Shown piece after piece: positions 1 to 12,051 of a DNA stretch of 64,000 nucleotides. The notes under the pieces were generated by a model, which saw only the letters and a program-made list of their open reading frames with translations, searched no databases and was not told the origin of the DNA. Source of the stretch: Cladorrhinum sp. PSN259. Lineage: Eukaryota > Ascomycota > Sordariomycetes > Sordariales > Podosporaceae. The translations under genes and the position numbers were made by a program. Within the stretch, counting starts at the first letter, position 1. The number at the start of each line of letters is the position of its first letter. The stretch spans positions 248,001 to 312,000 of the forward strand of contig MU867066.1 of the NCBI GenBank assembly GCA_033725935.1, written 5' to 3'.

Positions 1-16
1 TCGGTCAAGACGCAAG

Positions 17-604
17 ATGTCTCTCTGGTATCCTCGCTTCGGTTTCCCCCACCACACCACCGAGTCTAGCACTTCCTCTCCCGGCTTCTCATCCCTCTTC
101 CGCATGCTCGATGATTTCGACAAGTACGCCCGGGACCTCGATACCACCTCCAGCACAAGCAGCCTGCGGAACTTCAACCCCAAGTTTGACGTGACCGAGC
201 ATGACAAGGAATACACTCTCCAAGGCGAACTCCCCGGTATTCCCACCAGCAATGTTAACATCGAGTTCACCGATCCTCAGACAATGGTCATCAGCGGCCA
301 CGCCGAGAAGAGGCACGAGGAGGGAGATCCCTCCCTGAGACTCACCGGGACCGACACCAAGAAGATTGAAGGAAAGAAGGGTGATAAATCTATCGAGAAG
401 TCGACGAGCACTGAGAGTAAAGAGGAGAGCTCCAAGCCCAAGTACTGGCTGAGCGAGCGGTCCTTTGGCGAGTTCAGCCGGGTGTTCAGCTTCCCCAGCA
501 GTATTGATCAGGACAAGGTCGAGGCCAAGTTCAGTGATGGCATTTTAGACATCAAGGTTCCCAAGGCCGAGAAGAAGGGTTCCAAGAAGATTACTATTCA
601 GTAA
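17..604 (+). CDS. Small heat-shock protein, Hsp20/alpha-crystallin (Hsp30-like)
   Basis: Single-exon gene of 195 aa. The alpha-crystallin fold starts near residue 52 (FDVTEHDKEYTLQGELPGI, with the usual ELPG). A charged K/E/S-rich insert follows at about 98-142, and the fold resumes with FGEFSRVFSFPSSID and ends in DGILDIKVPK. A hydrophilic insert splitting the domain is usual in fungal Hsp30 proteins, which are ATP-independent holdases binding unfolding proteins in the cytosol. The ATG at 17 is the first in frame and the only plausible start, but just 16 nt of upstream DNA lie in the window, so the heat-shock promoter cannot be inspected. It converges with the HET gene on the other strand, with 78 nt between the stops. 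Confidence 0.93.
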   Translation: MSLWYPRFGFPHHTTESSTSSPGFSSLFRMLDDFDKYARDLDTTSSTSSLRNFNPKFDVTEHDKEYTLQGELPGIPTSNVNIEFTDPQTMVISGHAEKRHEEGDPSLRLTGTDTKKIEGKKGDKSIEKSTSTESKEESSKPKYWLSERSFGEFSRVFSFPSSIDQDKVEAKFSDGILDIKVPKAEKKGSKKITIQ

Positions 605-682
605 ATTGTATATAGTTGAGACCGAACGCACATTGGTGCGCGGAGTATCTCCCTTGCCCTTGAAGATATCCAGCACGAGATC

Positions 683-3318
683 CTATATCAAGACTATCTC
701 CCTCAGAACCAGTCTTTGAAAGTTGTTTTCGAGTCCACTATTTTCCAGCCCGCCATCCAGAGCATAAAGTCTGTCAACTGTCTCCACCTGATCAAGATCC
801 GGTCCTACTACTTTCTCTACAGTTGATCCCTGTTTTTGCGCTACGACATTCAGTTCTTCGAACTTTTCAGAGAGAGGGTCTTGTGTGACCTGCTCTGTAT
901 CTTTCTCTGCTCCATGTTCCAAAGATTCGTCCTTTGCATCACGCTTCGTCTCCAGAATGTCTTGCTCTTGGTCCGTCCTGAGCTCCTTGTAGTTCAAATG
1001 AGTGGCTCTCAAACACTTCAGCAGCCGTTCCCAGTCGCCCTGCCCTTCACCCTGGTCCTTGCAATCCGTGTATTTGACCCTCGCACAGTGTGCACCGAAT
1101 ACGCTCATCATACCAACTCGCTTATATGTCCTCTTGCTTTCATCACCCACGGGCTGAACCAGCAATCCACTTAGAGCCAAGGAATTGTACTCGGTAGGCT
1201 GGCTCAGTTCCAGCGGTACAAAAAACCCCGACACAGACTCCGGTCCTGAATTCTCATCCGACGCCACATCAAACGAGTAGACGAATGCGTCCGAGCGGAA
1301 ATTGTCAACTAGACCGGATTCTTTGCCGTCCTCGTCTTTGATGATCAGCTTGTGGGCTTTGCCGCCGCCCATGGCGAGCATGTACCACGGTTTCTTCTCG
1401 TAGTCGGGTCTGATTTCAACCGGGCGCATAAAGCAACGAAGCGTCATGGAGGCGCTTTTGAGAGAGGCGGTTGGTTTGGAGTCGAATACCGGGACCGTCG
1501 TGACATTGACAATATCGACGAGGGAGTATTGTTTGCGGTCTTGGTCGCGTTGAAACGGCGCGATGGATCCATCGATCGACAGCCACGACCAGGTTGGTGC
1601 GAGGTATGCGTCCTTGGTCTCAAAAGGGTGAGATTCGCTCGAAGATTGCCATAAAAGTGCCCAGGGAAGGGTCGAACGCCAAAAACCAGCCACATAGGGG
1701 TCTCCTTGGAGCTTCACCTCGAACTCTTGGGCTAGACCAGACAGAGCCACAAGCTTATCCCGGGCGTCGCTGAATACCTTGGCGGAATACTCCTTACAGA
1801 TCGTTGCCCAGGCAGTGTACAGACCCTCGGAGCCTTGGGCCATCACCCCGAGATTGATTTGACTTTGGAATTTTGGCTTCCCATTGAACACGGCTTTGAA
1901 CGGTGAACCCCCCGGAAAGGTTTCACTGGCAAAATAAGGCGCCTCGGCACAGCACTCCCAGATTAGCTCGTGAGAGGTAAAGTGCAGCACCCTCCGGGAC
2001 AGCTGGCGTTCTTGGAAAACCCAGCCTCTTCTGGCGAGCGGTGCGTCGGTGATGCTCTGAAAGACAGCTTGAGTGTCCGGTGTCAGCCAGCACTTCCACT
2101 TGTCTTGACCTGGAAACTGAAGATTCAGTGGCATTACAGCCAGCGGATCTCTGTTTCGAAAGCACCCCCAGCGGCCGTCTGGGGAGTCGTCGGCCGAGAT
2201 GTTTAAGAGGGCGTTCTTGTAGACGTCGTACATCATGACTGCTTCGTGTTGCCAGTCTTGGTGACTATCTTGAACGATACAGAGGGAGTCAATCCAGAGC
2301 CATCGAACTGTTTTGATGACATGGTTAGCGTATATATTCGGTTGTCATACAAGCTTGGTGGCCTACCTTTGAACCAGTGAGCAATTTGCACAGCATCCGC
2401 AAAACTCTTTGGCAACTCGGCCATGGTAACACCGTCCTGCACCCTTTGTGGCATGTTCTCTGTTGTCAAAACAGGGAGCTGACTGGCTCCCCACTTGCCC
2501 CAACAATGGCTCAGTGTGATGTACTGTCTATCTAACGCAAAGACATCAGGGCAGTCTGCTGGTATCACCAACTTGAGCATCGACGTCTCAACCGTCGTGG
2601 TAACATCCAAAAGCCTTGTAGGCAACCACTCGGCTGGCCCGTGGTTGCATTGCCCATGCCGCCCATCCTCGTTCGTCTGACACCGCGCAAGCCACTGCAG
2701 AGCATTCTCCTTGGTCGCCCCCGATTCCGTACTGGAATCTCGTTCAAGCGCAGGAGATTGCTCCGTAAGCCCCAAAAGCCGGTTGTCAAACTCATCCCGA
2801 TCCCAAACATGCAACCGCAAGATGTTCCAGTAATTCTTGGCTGCTCTCGGATGCCCCCTATGCGTCAAGGCAAAGTGCAGCCGGGTGGGCAGTGCCCCAT
2901 CCGTCCGCCAGCACATTTCAATGTCTGACTGGTCGATGGACTCCATAGCCAGTCGCTTGGCGCGCAGCCTAGCCATGAGGATCACACAGAGGTGGCACCT
3001 GGCATCGTCACCGGCTTCGAGTGTTTTAGCGCCCGAGTGGAGGAGACACGCCGCGGGAAGTTCGTCGACGGCATCTTTGCCTTTGGATTGTAGGAGGCGA
3101 AGGTAGTAGCTTAGGTATTTGAGTGCATCCAAACAGTTGTCGCAGAGGCTGGTCACGGAGTCAACAGCTGCATGATGAGCGGGGTCGCGTGGTGGCGGTG
3201 GCGGTTTGACGACAAAGATGCTCACATCATCGTCGTCGACTCGGCCCGGGTTGATCAAAACGAAGGAGTTGAGCTTGTCGTTGTGTTGTAAGATTTCATT
3301 TGATTCGAGGAGGTCCAT
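683..3318 (-). CDS. HET-domain (heterokaryon incompatibility) protein
   Basis: Two exons, 2367-3318 and 683-2307, joined across a 59-nt intron (2308-2366), give 858 aa. The join restores the HET core: YITLSHCWGKWG, then LPKSFADAVQIAHWF, then WLWIDSLCIVQDS, followed by YKNALLNISADDS and the RGWVFQERQLSRRVLHF segment. HET domains are TIR-like modules that trigger cell death after fusion of unlike hyphae. The N-terminal part has paired cysteines (CDNC near residue 90, CHLC further on), as is common ahead of HET domains. The C-terminal 250 residues are acidic and unrecognised. The ATG at 3318 is preferred over an upstream in-frame start because it begins just before conserved-looking sequence. 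The family is certain; the trigger or partner is not visible. Confidence 0.9.
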
Positions 3319-4247
3319 GCTGAGTTTGTTGTGTGTATTATCGGGGAAAAAATATATATGTATAAAAATGAGGTCTGTTTGGTTGATGCCCAACAAATAT
3401 GACAGGATTTTCCAGGCACAATTTCAACCTCCAAGGCCTGCATAACCAGACGAATGTATGCTAAAATTCAGGGGTTGATCTTGTGTCCCAGAGTACCGAA
3501 AAATACCCTGGAAGCTTGTTCCACGGTAACGTGCAAAAAGACAATACGCTTCCCGTCTGTGGGTCGCGCCCTATAGGCAGGTCACAGGTCAGGCTTCCTT
3601 GGTCTGTGCTACTGTAGGCATGTTAGACCCCCTGTCGTTACCGGGCTGTTGGTGAACTTTGTTTTTTGCGCGTGAGAAGGGGCCTGGAACCTGGAAGGGC
3701 CGACTCATCAAACTGGTCATGTAATATTTACCTAAACCCAGTTCCACTGTCTGACGTTTTTCTTTATTAAACAAAGTTCGATCTAATTCATTCCCAGTTC
3801 TCCGGCGTTATCCCTTTTGCACTGGATGTGTAGGGGGTCAATGCGGAATAGCTTTTGCGAAAAGGCTCACTGACAACATTATTGGTGTGCACCAGCGATT
3901 TCTCATCACGCATGCCCTTGGTGTCTCGACCGCGGAAGCGTCGAGGTGGTATCTGTTGGTATACGCCGCCAACCACGCATCGGTAATTTTCCGATCCCTG
4001 ACAACCCTTCATTTAATTGGTCACAGTAGATCAAGATCGATCCCCTGGGATATGCACCATCCAATCCCCTGGACTTCAATACTATTTCCAGATTCGGAAT
4101 AGTTGCTTTTCGCTTCCAACGATCAAATGCTCGATCGGCACTTTCCCACTTTCCCCTTGCTCAAGGGTGCTGTTGTGATGGTTGATAAATACCTTTGGGA
4201 AAGCGTTTGCTACAACGGTATTTTTTCTTCCTTCAAGGATAACCAAA
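3319..4247. other. Intergenic region, no gene supported
   Basis: This is the 929-nt shared upstream region of the divergent HET and rhodopsin-like genes. Only short ORFs without coding character are present, and I see no repeat or RNA gene. Confidence 0.6.
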
Positions 4248-5398
4248 ATGTCGTCGAATAGCAGGGGCGCAACTATCGTGGAGGTGACGGCCGTGTTTTG
4301 GGCGCTGGCCGTCATTGCTCTTGGTCTGCGCTTCTGGTCTCTGCATATCGTCAAGCGCAAGTTTCTGCTTCATGATCTGTTGATTATATTTGGATTTGTC
4401 GGTTTCTCCTACATGCTGTTTGCTTCGAGCGGGTACTGACAGGCTGATGATTCCAGGTCTTTTCAACGGCAATATTCATCTGTCTCATCATTAGCGTCGA
4501 GAATGGACTGGGACAACACGCCGTCGAGCTCATGGATACCCCGTCCAAGTTTACCATATTTGGAAAGCTTCTCATCGCCATTCAGATCCTCTGGTGTATT
4601 GCGCTGACGACCGTTCGGCTGTCTATCATCAACCTTTACACGCACATCTTCTCGAGCAGTGACAGACTCCGCATTGCTTGTTATGTCATGGCTGCCGCGT
4701 CCATTGGCTGGGCCATTGGCAGTTCGCTTACAATCTTCCTCTTCTGCCGGCCCTTCGCCTTCAATTGGGACAAGACCATCGACGGAACTTGCGTTAACAT
4801 CGACCTCGCCTACGTGCTCGTGCAGTCCACTAACTTTTTGGTTGACTTAACAATCGCCACGATGCCGTTGCCCGTGCTCTGGAAACTCGACATGCCACTG
4901 CGGCGGAAGATCGTCGTGATGCTCATGTTTGGGCTCGGAGCTACCGTTTGTGCCATTGCCGTCGCTCGCATTGCCTTGTACCAGCTGGCACTCGCCTACG
5001 ACCAAACCGACTTTACTTACTCTAGCGCGACACTCTATCTTTTCAGCGCGCTTGAGGCCTTGCTTATGTTGTCGCTCGCCTGTCTGCCTTTGCTCAGGCC
5101 GATTGGTGAAAAGGCATCCGAATCAACGCTTGTCAAGAAGATCAAGGGTTTATGTTCATCGTCCTTTCGTGGCTCAAGTTGGACCCGTTCGAAAACTCGG
5201 AGCGGCAATGACAGATATACCCCAACGGGCAGTGACGAGGGTTTGCAACAACTCACTCATATTACGATTGGTGGGACGGAGCATAAGATGCAGGTACCTT
5301 CAAATGCAGTACACGTTACCGGCGGACAAAAGGCCATCAGAGCAGCGGATAAGAAGTGGCAGGAAATATCTCTTGACATGCCCGGCAACCATTGTTGA
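4248..5398 (+). CDS. Rhodopsin-like 7-TM fungal integral membrane protein
   Basis: Two exons, 4248-4397 and 4457-5398, give 363 aa. The acceptor at 4456 is clear, with a CTGAC branch site 17-22 nt before it. The donor is the only in-phase GT (GTCGGT at 4398) and is non-consensus, so that boundary is the weak point. The protein has seven hydrophobic segments. It carries family landmarks: a polar patch before TM2, NGLGQH after it, CRPFAFNWD...GTCVN in the loop, NFLVDLTIATMPLPVLWKL and a final segment ending LACLPLLRPI. These match the fungal rhodopsin/PTH11-related family of plasma-membrane proteins. No CFEM domain precedes it. The C-terminal 100 residues are a basic/serine-rich cytosolic tail. 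Ligand unknown. Its stop lies 30 nt from that of the converging hydrolase gene. Confidence 0.85.
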
Positions 5399-5428
5399 TC
5401 ATGGAAGACAGTAATAGTATTTCTCCAT

Positions 5429-6723
5429 CTACTGCTGACGTTTGCTCGCCTTCGAAATCTCCCACACCCCCTTCTCAAACTCGGTATGCAGCGCCATAAC
5501 AGGTGGATGCATAGGCGGCAGCACCTGGCACAGCGCAGTCCCAAAGTGCCCAGCTTCATGATCCATCCACCAGGTCACACTCGACACGCCCGCCCAAAAG
5601 TGCGAGCCCTTGCTGAACCACCCGTCCTTCCCGCTCGTCGGCACCAACCCGGCAAACGACCACTGCTTCCTGACGTCGGCCGGAATACCGCGACACAAAA
5701 ACTGGGTATGAACCGGCGACGAGTTCAAATACGCATTGAGCGCCTCCTCGCCCGCCTCGTCAAGCTGGGGACGGAAGAGCTCCTCGTAAGAACTAGCACT
5801 CAACAACCTCGGGTCGCGACGAAACACGGCCCCGAGAAACTTGAAATACGCCCCGGCGGACGAGAACAGCCCTGCGCCGCCCAGACAGTCAGTCCCGCCA
5901 AACAGGATATCGAACTGGGAGAAATCCGTCACGGGGGGTTCGCCCTTCTCATTCAGCGTCGCAAAGTCGGCCAGTCGCTCCTTCATGCTCTCGTTCTCCT
6001 TGGGGTAGAAACTAATGTCGTTCTGGATCCCGAGCGGCTCCCAGAACCTGGTCCGCATGAACTCTTGCAGTGTTTCGCCGGTGCACACTTCCACTACCTT
6101 CCCCGCCCAGTCGTGCCCCGCGCCGTACGCCCACCCGTTACCGGGTTGGAAGACGAGCGGTAAAGCGGATTTGTCTTCGACTCTGGGGCCCGACCAGGGG
6201 ATCTCACCACGCAAGGCTCTCCATTGGCCTAGTAGGGGGTTGAGCCAGTCGTATTCGTGCCCCGAGTTGTGGTTGAGCAGCATGCGGACGGTGATGGGGG
6301 TCGAGCCGATGGGCTGGTAGGTTGGTTCGTTGGTTTCTGTGTCAAAGCCAGTGATGATGCCATATTGGCCCATTTCGGGGTGCGAGGGGCGGATGTCTTT
6401 GTCTAGGTCGAGTTTCCCTTCGTCGACGGCTCGCAGGACGGCTACTGAGGTCATGAGTTTGCTCATGGAGGCGATGGAGCAGATGGTGTCTTGGTCGAAC
6501 GGGGGTGAGTTCCTGCCTTCCTTTAGGCTGGATACTCCCAGAGACTTGCGGTAGATGATGTTGCCTGATTTGCAGGGTTTGTTGTTAGTTCAAATTTGAT
6601 GGATACTAATGGGTTGCGCAAGTTGTACTGACCATCTTTATCCCCCGCAAGAACTGAGACGCCCGGGAGAAGCCCCGAGGCGACGGCATCCTCGTATACT
6701 TTGTCAATCTTTTCGGCTGTCAT
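5429..6723 (-). CDS. Serine hydrolase, class C beta-lactamase / transesterase family
   Basis: Exons 6633-6723 and 5429-6564, separated by a 68-nt intron (6565-6632; GTCAGT donor, CAG acceptor), give 408 aa. The SxxK nucleophile motif is S63-M-S-K66, inside CSIASMSKLMTSVAVL. A YGAGHDW segment supplies the usual catalytic tyrosine, and LLNHNSGHEYDW matches the conserved LL.H.SG block. These proteins (LovD-like acyltransferases, esterases, EstB type) act through an acyl-serine and rarely hydrolyse beta-lactams in fungi. The substrate cannot be told. No signal peptide is seen, so it is probably cytosolic. No biosynthetic core gene lies nearby, so a link to secondary metabolism is not supported here. 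Confidence 0.9.
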
Positions 6724-7965
6724 GGCTGGTAAACTGATCTTTAAACCTATCGAATGAGAATGTCTCCTTGAATAAAAATGCCTGACTGTCTCTTGCTTCT
6801 TATATGTAAACAGCTAGCAAGGATTAGCCCCCCTTAGTGTCTTATACACGAGTGGGTCGAGTAGTATTTAATGTAGATGCCCTCTCGGTTGCCTCGGCAT
6901 CCCCGCATGCGGCGCAGCAGCAACCCGACCTCAAGCTGCATCAGGTCATCCTTTGGTCTTTCTCGTTAACCAGATTTGGTAAGCTAGAACGCGAGGCCTT
7001 TAATCTGATTCCTCCGTTCCCGAGTGCCACTAATGATTTTGTTGATATGTCTCCGACGGGGTTTTTCACAGGCTGTTGACGACAGGCTCAGTCCGATTCT
7101 GATCCTCGAGTAACAATAACAAAGATCGTATTGAGCACAGAGGGATTGCTTACATAAGATTCCTTCGACTTTGAACCGTCTAATTTAGGCATTTGCACGT
7201 AACTGAACCAGTAAATCACCCTGTCAGTTACTGCATGTGCACCAGCTCCATCTCCCTTCGCCAACACGCAGTCTAATTATCTAGTCTGTCAAACAAATCA
7301 TTAATGCAAGAGGCCGCCGAAAGCCACACCAAGTGGTTGTAAATGCGCGAGATGGGGTTCAGGAAGAATCACTAAACATGTTGTCAAGTTATATCGTGAG
7401 AGGTTGGCGCAACGGACTCGATTACATTCCCTTGACGGATGTAGACTAGCTCCCACACTTGTCTGCCAGTGGATTCTGGAAGCGTGCGGCCGATAACACT
7501 GTGACTTTGTTAAAGGGTGGGGCTGCACATAAAAAAAGGGGCAAGTAAATAAACAAACCTGGCACTACATGTATTTATAATAGAAGTCCCATAATTTGCC
7601 AAATACCCGGACATGCGACCCTGAACGCGTACATTTAGGCCAATGAAAGTGAAGGCTATGGACATGCCCTGAGAATAAAAGAATATGGTTGCCGTCAATA
7701 ATGCGAGTGGGGCTTGTGTGAGATGAGCAATAAAGTCTAGCCCTTAAAACTGAGGGGTCGTCTTGAACGGTTTGATACGTGATTTCATGGCAGCATCGGC
7801 CCAAACGAGGAGTGCGAACCATGAGAAAAATCGCAAATTTGAATGGCACATGGAAACATGACCATTGACGCGCCAATACCAGCACATATCGCCTGACTGA
7901 GAACGCATGGAGATACATGGGTGGAGGGAAAAGATAATTGTCGTACTAAGCAACCCTTTATATCC
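6724..7965. other. Intergenic region, no gene supported
   Basis: About 1.24 kb with scattered ORFs of 62-117 codons on both strands, none with recognisable protein character. I see no repeat structure or RNA gene. It holds the upstream region of the hydrolase gene and the 3' flank of the DUF3433 gene. Confidence 0.55.
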
Positions 7966-10900
7966 TCAGCTATCTAAAAGCGTAGGTCGACGTCCCGGCG
8001 CTGATTCCCGTTCCATCAATTGTTGAAAAAACAGTTGAATTTTGAACCACTTGAATTTCAACCACTGGCTCTGCTTCGAGTTGACGCAGCTTTCCACGGT
8101 GACGTCCAGTCTCTCCTGCCAATCACTGCTGGACTCGAGATCTTTTGCTTCCATCTTTGGTACGGCAATCACCGTGAACGCTCGCCGCCATCCGTTCTCG
8201 CCCTGCGCGTCGCTGATCACTCGCCAGCCCAGCTTGAATCTGAACCCTTCAAAGGCCTCTTCGAAACTCTTCTTATCATCCTCAACCGACGAAAACACGC
8301 CGCACCCAAACCTGGCGGTGTGCTTCCTCTGTTGTCGTTGTGGGTCTTTCTTGGGAGGCAAAAAGTCAAAGATGTTGCTGTCAGCAAGCAAAGCCATCAC
8401 GCTAGCAACGCTCGTCAAGCTCCGGTCGTGAAACGGGAGCTTCTCGATCTCCGGATCCACCGACGTGCGCTGCAGGACCCAACCCACGGCGGAGAGCAGA
8501 GTTATAGCGCCGAATACGGCCTGAAGAACCCTGGTGGATGACGGGTCCTGAGATAACCGTGTTCTGTCGAGTGAGTAGGTTGCGTTTCCGGAGAAGGTTG
8601 CAGGATTCCCACCGCCCGGTGCAGTAAATATAAATGTTTCATTGCTGCCGTTTGCATTTGCTTGTCTGAATTCGGAGTCGAGGATCTCGGCGCGCAGGAT
8701 TCGGTGCTGGCGACTGATGGCATCTGCAACTTTTTGTCTCGCCCAGGTGCTGTTGTCGGTAAGTGTGGACGTCGAGATGGATGGGTTTGACGATAGCAAA
8801 AGCTGAAAGAACGCATCGAGACCGCGTTGATCTGGAGAGTCCATACCAATACTGCCAGTGGGTAGGTTGCCGAGATATATATCGTTGGACCAGTCATTTC
8901 TCGACTTCATCATATGGCTGTCGGTCTCAAGTCCCCCAATGACGGCCGGGGGGTTCTGAGTGTCTATTTTCAACCCGGGGCCGAGGAGCTGCGTCCGAGT
9001 CTGGACGACCTCTATGGTCTCGTTGCATGCGTAGGCAAAAAGCGAAGTTGTTGTGTTTGGAAACATGGGAGATTTCATTGGCCCGCCGGCCTCGGGCGAC
9101 AAGGAGATGTTCCCCCACACGTAAACTAAGTCGCTTGCGCAATCCATCATTGAATGCGTGGCGTAGTCTTCAAGGCTGTATCCACGCAAAGGTAAGTCGT
9201 TGAGTAAATCAGTCCTGTATACGTTGGCGGAACCACCGAGGCCCACAATGGCGGACTCAGATCCTCCATCGTAGAGCGAAGGGTGTTTCGAGTGGTTATA
9301 ATAGGCGACGCAACGGGTTTCTTCGTAACGGGGCACGCCTTGCTCCTCAGAATACCATAAACTGAAGTGGGGAACAATGAACCCTGAATGTGCAGGATAT
9401 TGTTTGCCAGTGTTTTCCGGAATGATATTTGCGAATGCTAACAGTGCCGTGCTTTCATCTTCGGTGGCATTCGTGTAATCTTCTTTGCCTGTATGATACG
9501 GGCTGAATGCAAGTCGGGTGGGTGAGAATAATCTGATTGAAGAAGCATCGTAGAGTTCGCAGCTCAACTTGGGTCGGAGAGCAGGCAGTGTGGCGGTGAC
9601 CTTGAGGCTGTCCAAGTTTGTTACAGCTCGTGGAATTTCAGCCAAAGATAGCCGAGGGAACACCAGGTCTTGATATGTAAATGGTGGATACTCCATGTTT
9701 CGGTTCAGAATGAGTGATGTGGAAATGTATGTCCTCTGGCTGAAATTGCCTCGGAGCGGTATGCTCCCGGCGAACGAGTCGGCAGATAGTTCAATCGACG
9801 GGACATAGCCCTCTGTTGATTGTGTAATGAATAGCGAGGCCGAAAGGACAGTTAGTAGTGAGCCTAGCAGTGAAGCGAGAGTCGTCGACAACGGGACCAC
9901 GCTCCCAGTTTTGAGCTCGACGCCGAGGATACCAACAAGAGATCTGTCCATGATGTTCAGACCGACAGTCGACCGATAACTGCACCCTGTTGCCGAAGAC
10001 ATTCGGTGTACAGACTCACGCGACCGCAGAATGAAGTCGAGTGTTGTTAGGTAGTCGGCGAAAAGCCTCGAGACTATTGCAGGGGTGATGGACCACACAT
10101 AGCGAGCGATCGTGTCGTCCTCCAGTAGCCCAACAATTCCATCCTTGTGTCGTGATTTGCGCAGTAAAAACTCCAACGTAGCAACTATACCCCCGCCGAG
10201 AAGGATCATGGTAACGCGCACTACAGGTCTCAATGCAATCGGCTCTTCTGGTTTGCATTCAGCCTTTGAAGTCTGTGCAGATTCATCATGATTCAAAGCC
10301 TCGGGGTGCGTTTGCAAAAGCCTGAAATCCTCTGAGCCGTGGTCGGTTCGATATTGCATCTCCCTCAAAATTTGACGCAGCGAAGCCGAAGACGCAGCGC
10401 CGGATCCAATCAGCACCTTCAAGGCGTTAGTGCTATCCCTCAAGCAAGCAGCAATATTGATCATGGTGTTCGGGTCGCAAGGAGCAACGCCATGTCGTGG
10501 TGTTATGGCGATTAGGGTAAACATGAAGAATATTGACATGGTCAGCGTTGCCGCCATGAAATGACTTGTCGTAGACCTCATCACCAGACGGTTTCTGAAC
10601 CGGGTGGCCGTTGCCAGCTTCTCCTCAGCAACCGACTCAGTCAGGCGCTCATTTATAGCTTGAATTAGATAGTCCCGGGTAACTCTAACCGTCAGCTTCT
10701 CCAAGTAGGTTTCGTTGAATAGCGTCCCAAATGGCGGCAGTTGTGCTGGAGAGTCAAGCAACAGCCCTAGGAGCATCCAGCGGTCCAGAGTACCGTTACA
10801 GTAAAGAGAGTCGGACAAATATCCTGAACAGACATTAGGAAATGCCTGCTCGCTTCCACTTTTATCATCGGCGGTATACATGCTGCTTATGAGCTGGCTT

Positions 10901-12051
10901 GCCGTGATGTTTGCCAACAGCCTGGGCTGCGACTTTGCTGCCACAGACAAGCTCATGTCTCCGTTGGGCTTGGTGACCACGTCGAGCGTATCCAAGCGGT
11001 ATGACGTCTTGCAAAGTAGTTGGACTGACCGGCTTATCGATCGAGAAGAATCGGAATCAGCAAATCCGTAGTTTACAAGCTCTGCGACGGCGATGCCCAA
11101 TCGAAAATCTTGCTCCCGCTTGAGACTACTGTTTCCACAATAACCCACCCAATAGCGACCAAACGTATTTTGTGCCAAATATGATGATTCGGTGGGCGTA
11201 TTATACGGAACAATGTAGGGAAGACTGCATCCATCTGGTGTGCTGATTGAAAGATTCATAAAGTTGTGTCGCGGATAATTTTGGAACCAGTCCACCTTTG
11301 CCTTTTCGCAGACCAACTCGATAGATATACCGTCACAGTCTGTAGTGACCTCAGCATCAGTAAAGGGTGAGCGGGTCTTGTCGAATCTCTGATGTGCAAA
11401 CATGGAAGAAGTCCCAGGTGGATGGGGTATGCTGTTGTTGATAAAGCCCATGACTGTAATTAAGGCGCTCTTTCCGGCAGCTATACTGTCTGGCGGAATT
11501 GACTCGTTTCGAAAACGAGATTCCAGTTTCACCGAGACCCTTTCAGTTGTTGAGATGGATCTGAGGCTGAAGAGGGAGGTCGAAAGGACGGTAGTTAAGG
11601 TCAGCATCAGTCGGATCAAGGAAGCGAGAACAACAATCCAGTCTCGGTTTTTGCAAGCTTTCCAGAGCAGATTTGGCAGCCACTTGTCCAGATAGTCGAG
11701 GAGTATGCTTTGATCGGCCGAAACGGGACGTTGTGTGTTGCTCATGTGGCTCCAGGGAGCCGCAAGCTTTGACTGGTATTCTGCTCGAGACCAAAAGGCC
11801 CCAATGACTGTCAAGGTGGCCGTGGGTCCATAGGTCCACAGATAGTGTAAGCTAGCGTGAGTGGTTGCTAGTCCTTGCTGTCGGTTCGATATTGCGAGGA
11901 GGGCTTGGGTGCTGACAAGAACCAGGCTGCAGCTGACAATGAACAAAGCAAGAACACCACGACGCAGGTAGCGGGGTCGCCATTGCTCAGATGATGCTGA
12001 TTCTACCGAAGGCGATGCCAGCTTAATGTACGAGTCCGAATCTATCGGCAT
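7966..12051 (-). CDS. Large DUF3433-type transmembrane protein
   Basis: One uninterrupted frame of 1361 aa from the ATG at 12051. The frame runs on to 12174, but the extra N-terminus is less likely: MPIDSDSYIKLA followed by WRPRYLRRGVLALFIVSC is a typical family start. The architecture is a tandem duplication. Each half has a paired-helix segment with a WSRAEYQ...LAPW or TTLDFILRSRESVHRM core, a conserved LVGILGVELKTGS-like stretch leading into a TM helix, and a long N-glycosylation-rich extracellular region (many N-x-S/T, a few Cys). A last TM helix near residue 1180 precedes a cytosolic tail. DUF3433 proteins are fungal and of unknown role, probably at the plasma membrane or cell surface. 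No introns, frameshifts or stops were found. Confidence 0.88.
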   Translation of the reverse strand: MPIDSDSYIKLASPSVESASSEQWRPRYLRRGVLALFIVSCSLVLVSTQALLAISNRQQGLATTHASLHYLWTYGPTATLTVIGAFWSRAEYQSKLAAPWSHMSNTQRPVSADQSILLDYLDKWLPNLLWKACKNRDWIVVLASLIRLMLTLTTVLSTSLFSLRSISTTERVSVKLESRFRNESIPPDSIAAGKSALITVMGFINNSIPHPPGTSSMFAHQRFDKTRSPFTDAEVTTDCDGISIELVCEKAKVDWFQNYPRHNFMNLSISTPDGCSLPYIVPYNTPTESSYLAQNTFGRYWVGYCGNSSLKREQDFRLGIAVAELVNYGFADSDSSRSISRSVQLLCKTSYRLDTLDVVTKPNGDMSLSVAAKSQPRLLANITASQLISSMYTADDKSGSEQAFPNVCSGYLSDSLYCNGTLDRWMLLGLLLDSPAQLPPFGTLFNETYLEKLTVRVTRDYLIQAINERLTESVAEEKLATATRFRNRLVMRSTTSHFMAATLTMSIFFMFTLIAITPRHGVAPCDPNTMINIAACLRDSTNALKVLIGSGAASSASLRQILREMQYRTDHGSEDFRLLQTHPEALNHDESAQTSKAECKPEEPIALRPVVRVTMILLGGGIVATLEFLLRKSRHKDGIVGLLEDDTIARYVWSITPAIVSRLFADYLTTLDFILRSRESVHRMSSATGCSYRSTVGLNIMDRSLVGILGVELKTGSVVPLSTTLASLLGSLLTVLSASLFITQSTEGYVPSIELSADSFAGSIPLRGNFSQRTYISTSLILNRNMEYPPFTYQDLVFPRLSLAEIPRAVTNLDSLKVTATLPALRPKLSCELYDASSIRLFSPTRLAFSPYHTGKEDYTNATEDESTALLAFANIIPENTGKQYPAHSGFIVPHFSLWYSEEQGVPRYEETRCVAYYNHSKHPSLYDGGSESAIVGLGGSANVYRTDLLNDLPLRGYSLEDYATHSMMDCASDLVYVWGNISLSPEAGGPMKSPMFPNTTTSLFAYACNETIEVVQTRTQLLGPGLKIDTQNPPAVIGGLETDSHMMKSRNDWSNDIYLGNLPTGSIGMDSPDQRGLDAFFQLLLSSNPSISTSTLTDNSTWARQKVADAISRQHRILRAEILDSEFRQANANGSNETFIFTAPGGGNPATFSGNATYSLDRTRLSQDPSSTRVLQAVFGAITLLSAVGWVLQRTSVDPEIEKLPFHDRSLTSVASVMALLADSNIFDFLPPKKDPQRQQRKHTARFGCGVFSSVEDDKKSFEEAFEGFRFKLGWRVISDAQGENGWRRAFTVIAVPKMEAKDLESSSDWQERLDVTVESCVNSKQSQWLKFKWFKIQLFFQQLMERESAPGRRPTLLDS

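Noticed and set aside
5429..6723. Antibiotic-resistance beta-lactamase
   Set aside because: Only the fold is shared; fungal members are mostly esterases or transesterases and nothing here shows lactam hydrolysis.
6837..7079. 80-codon ORF in a 1.2-kb spacer
   Set aside because: No domain, signal peptide or splice continuation found; likely chance.
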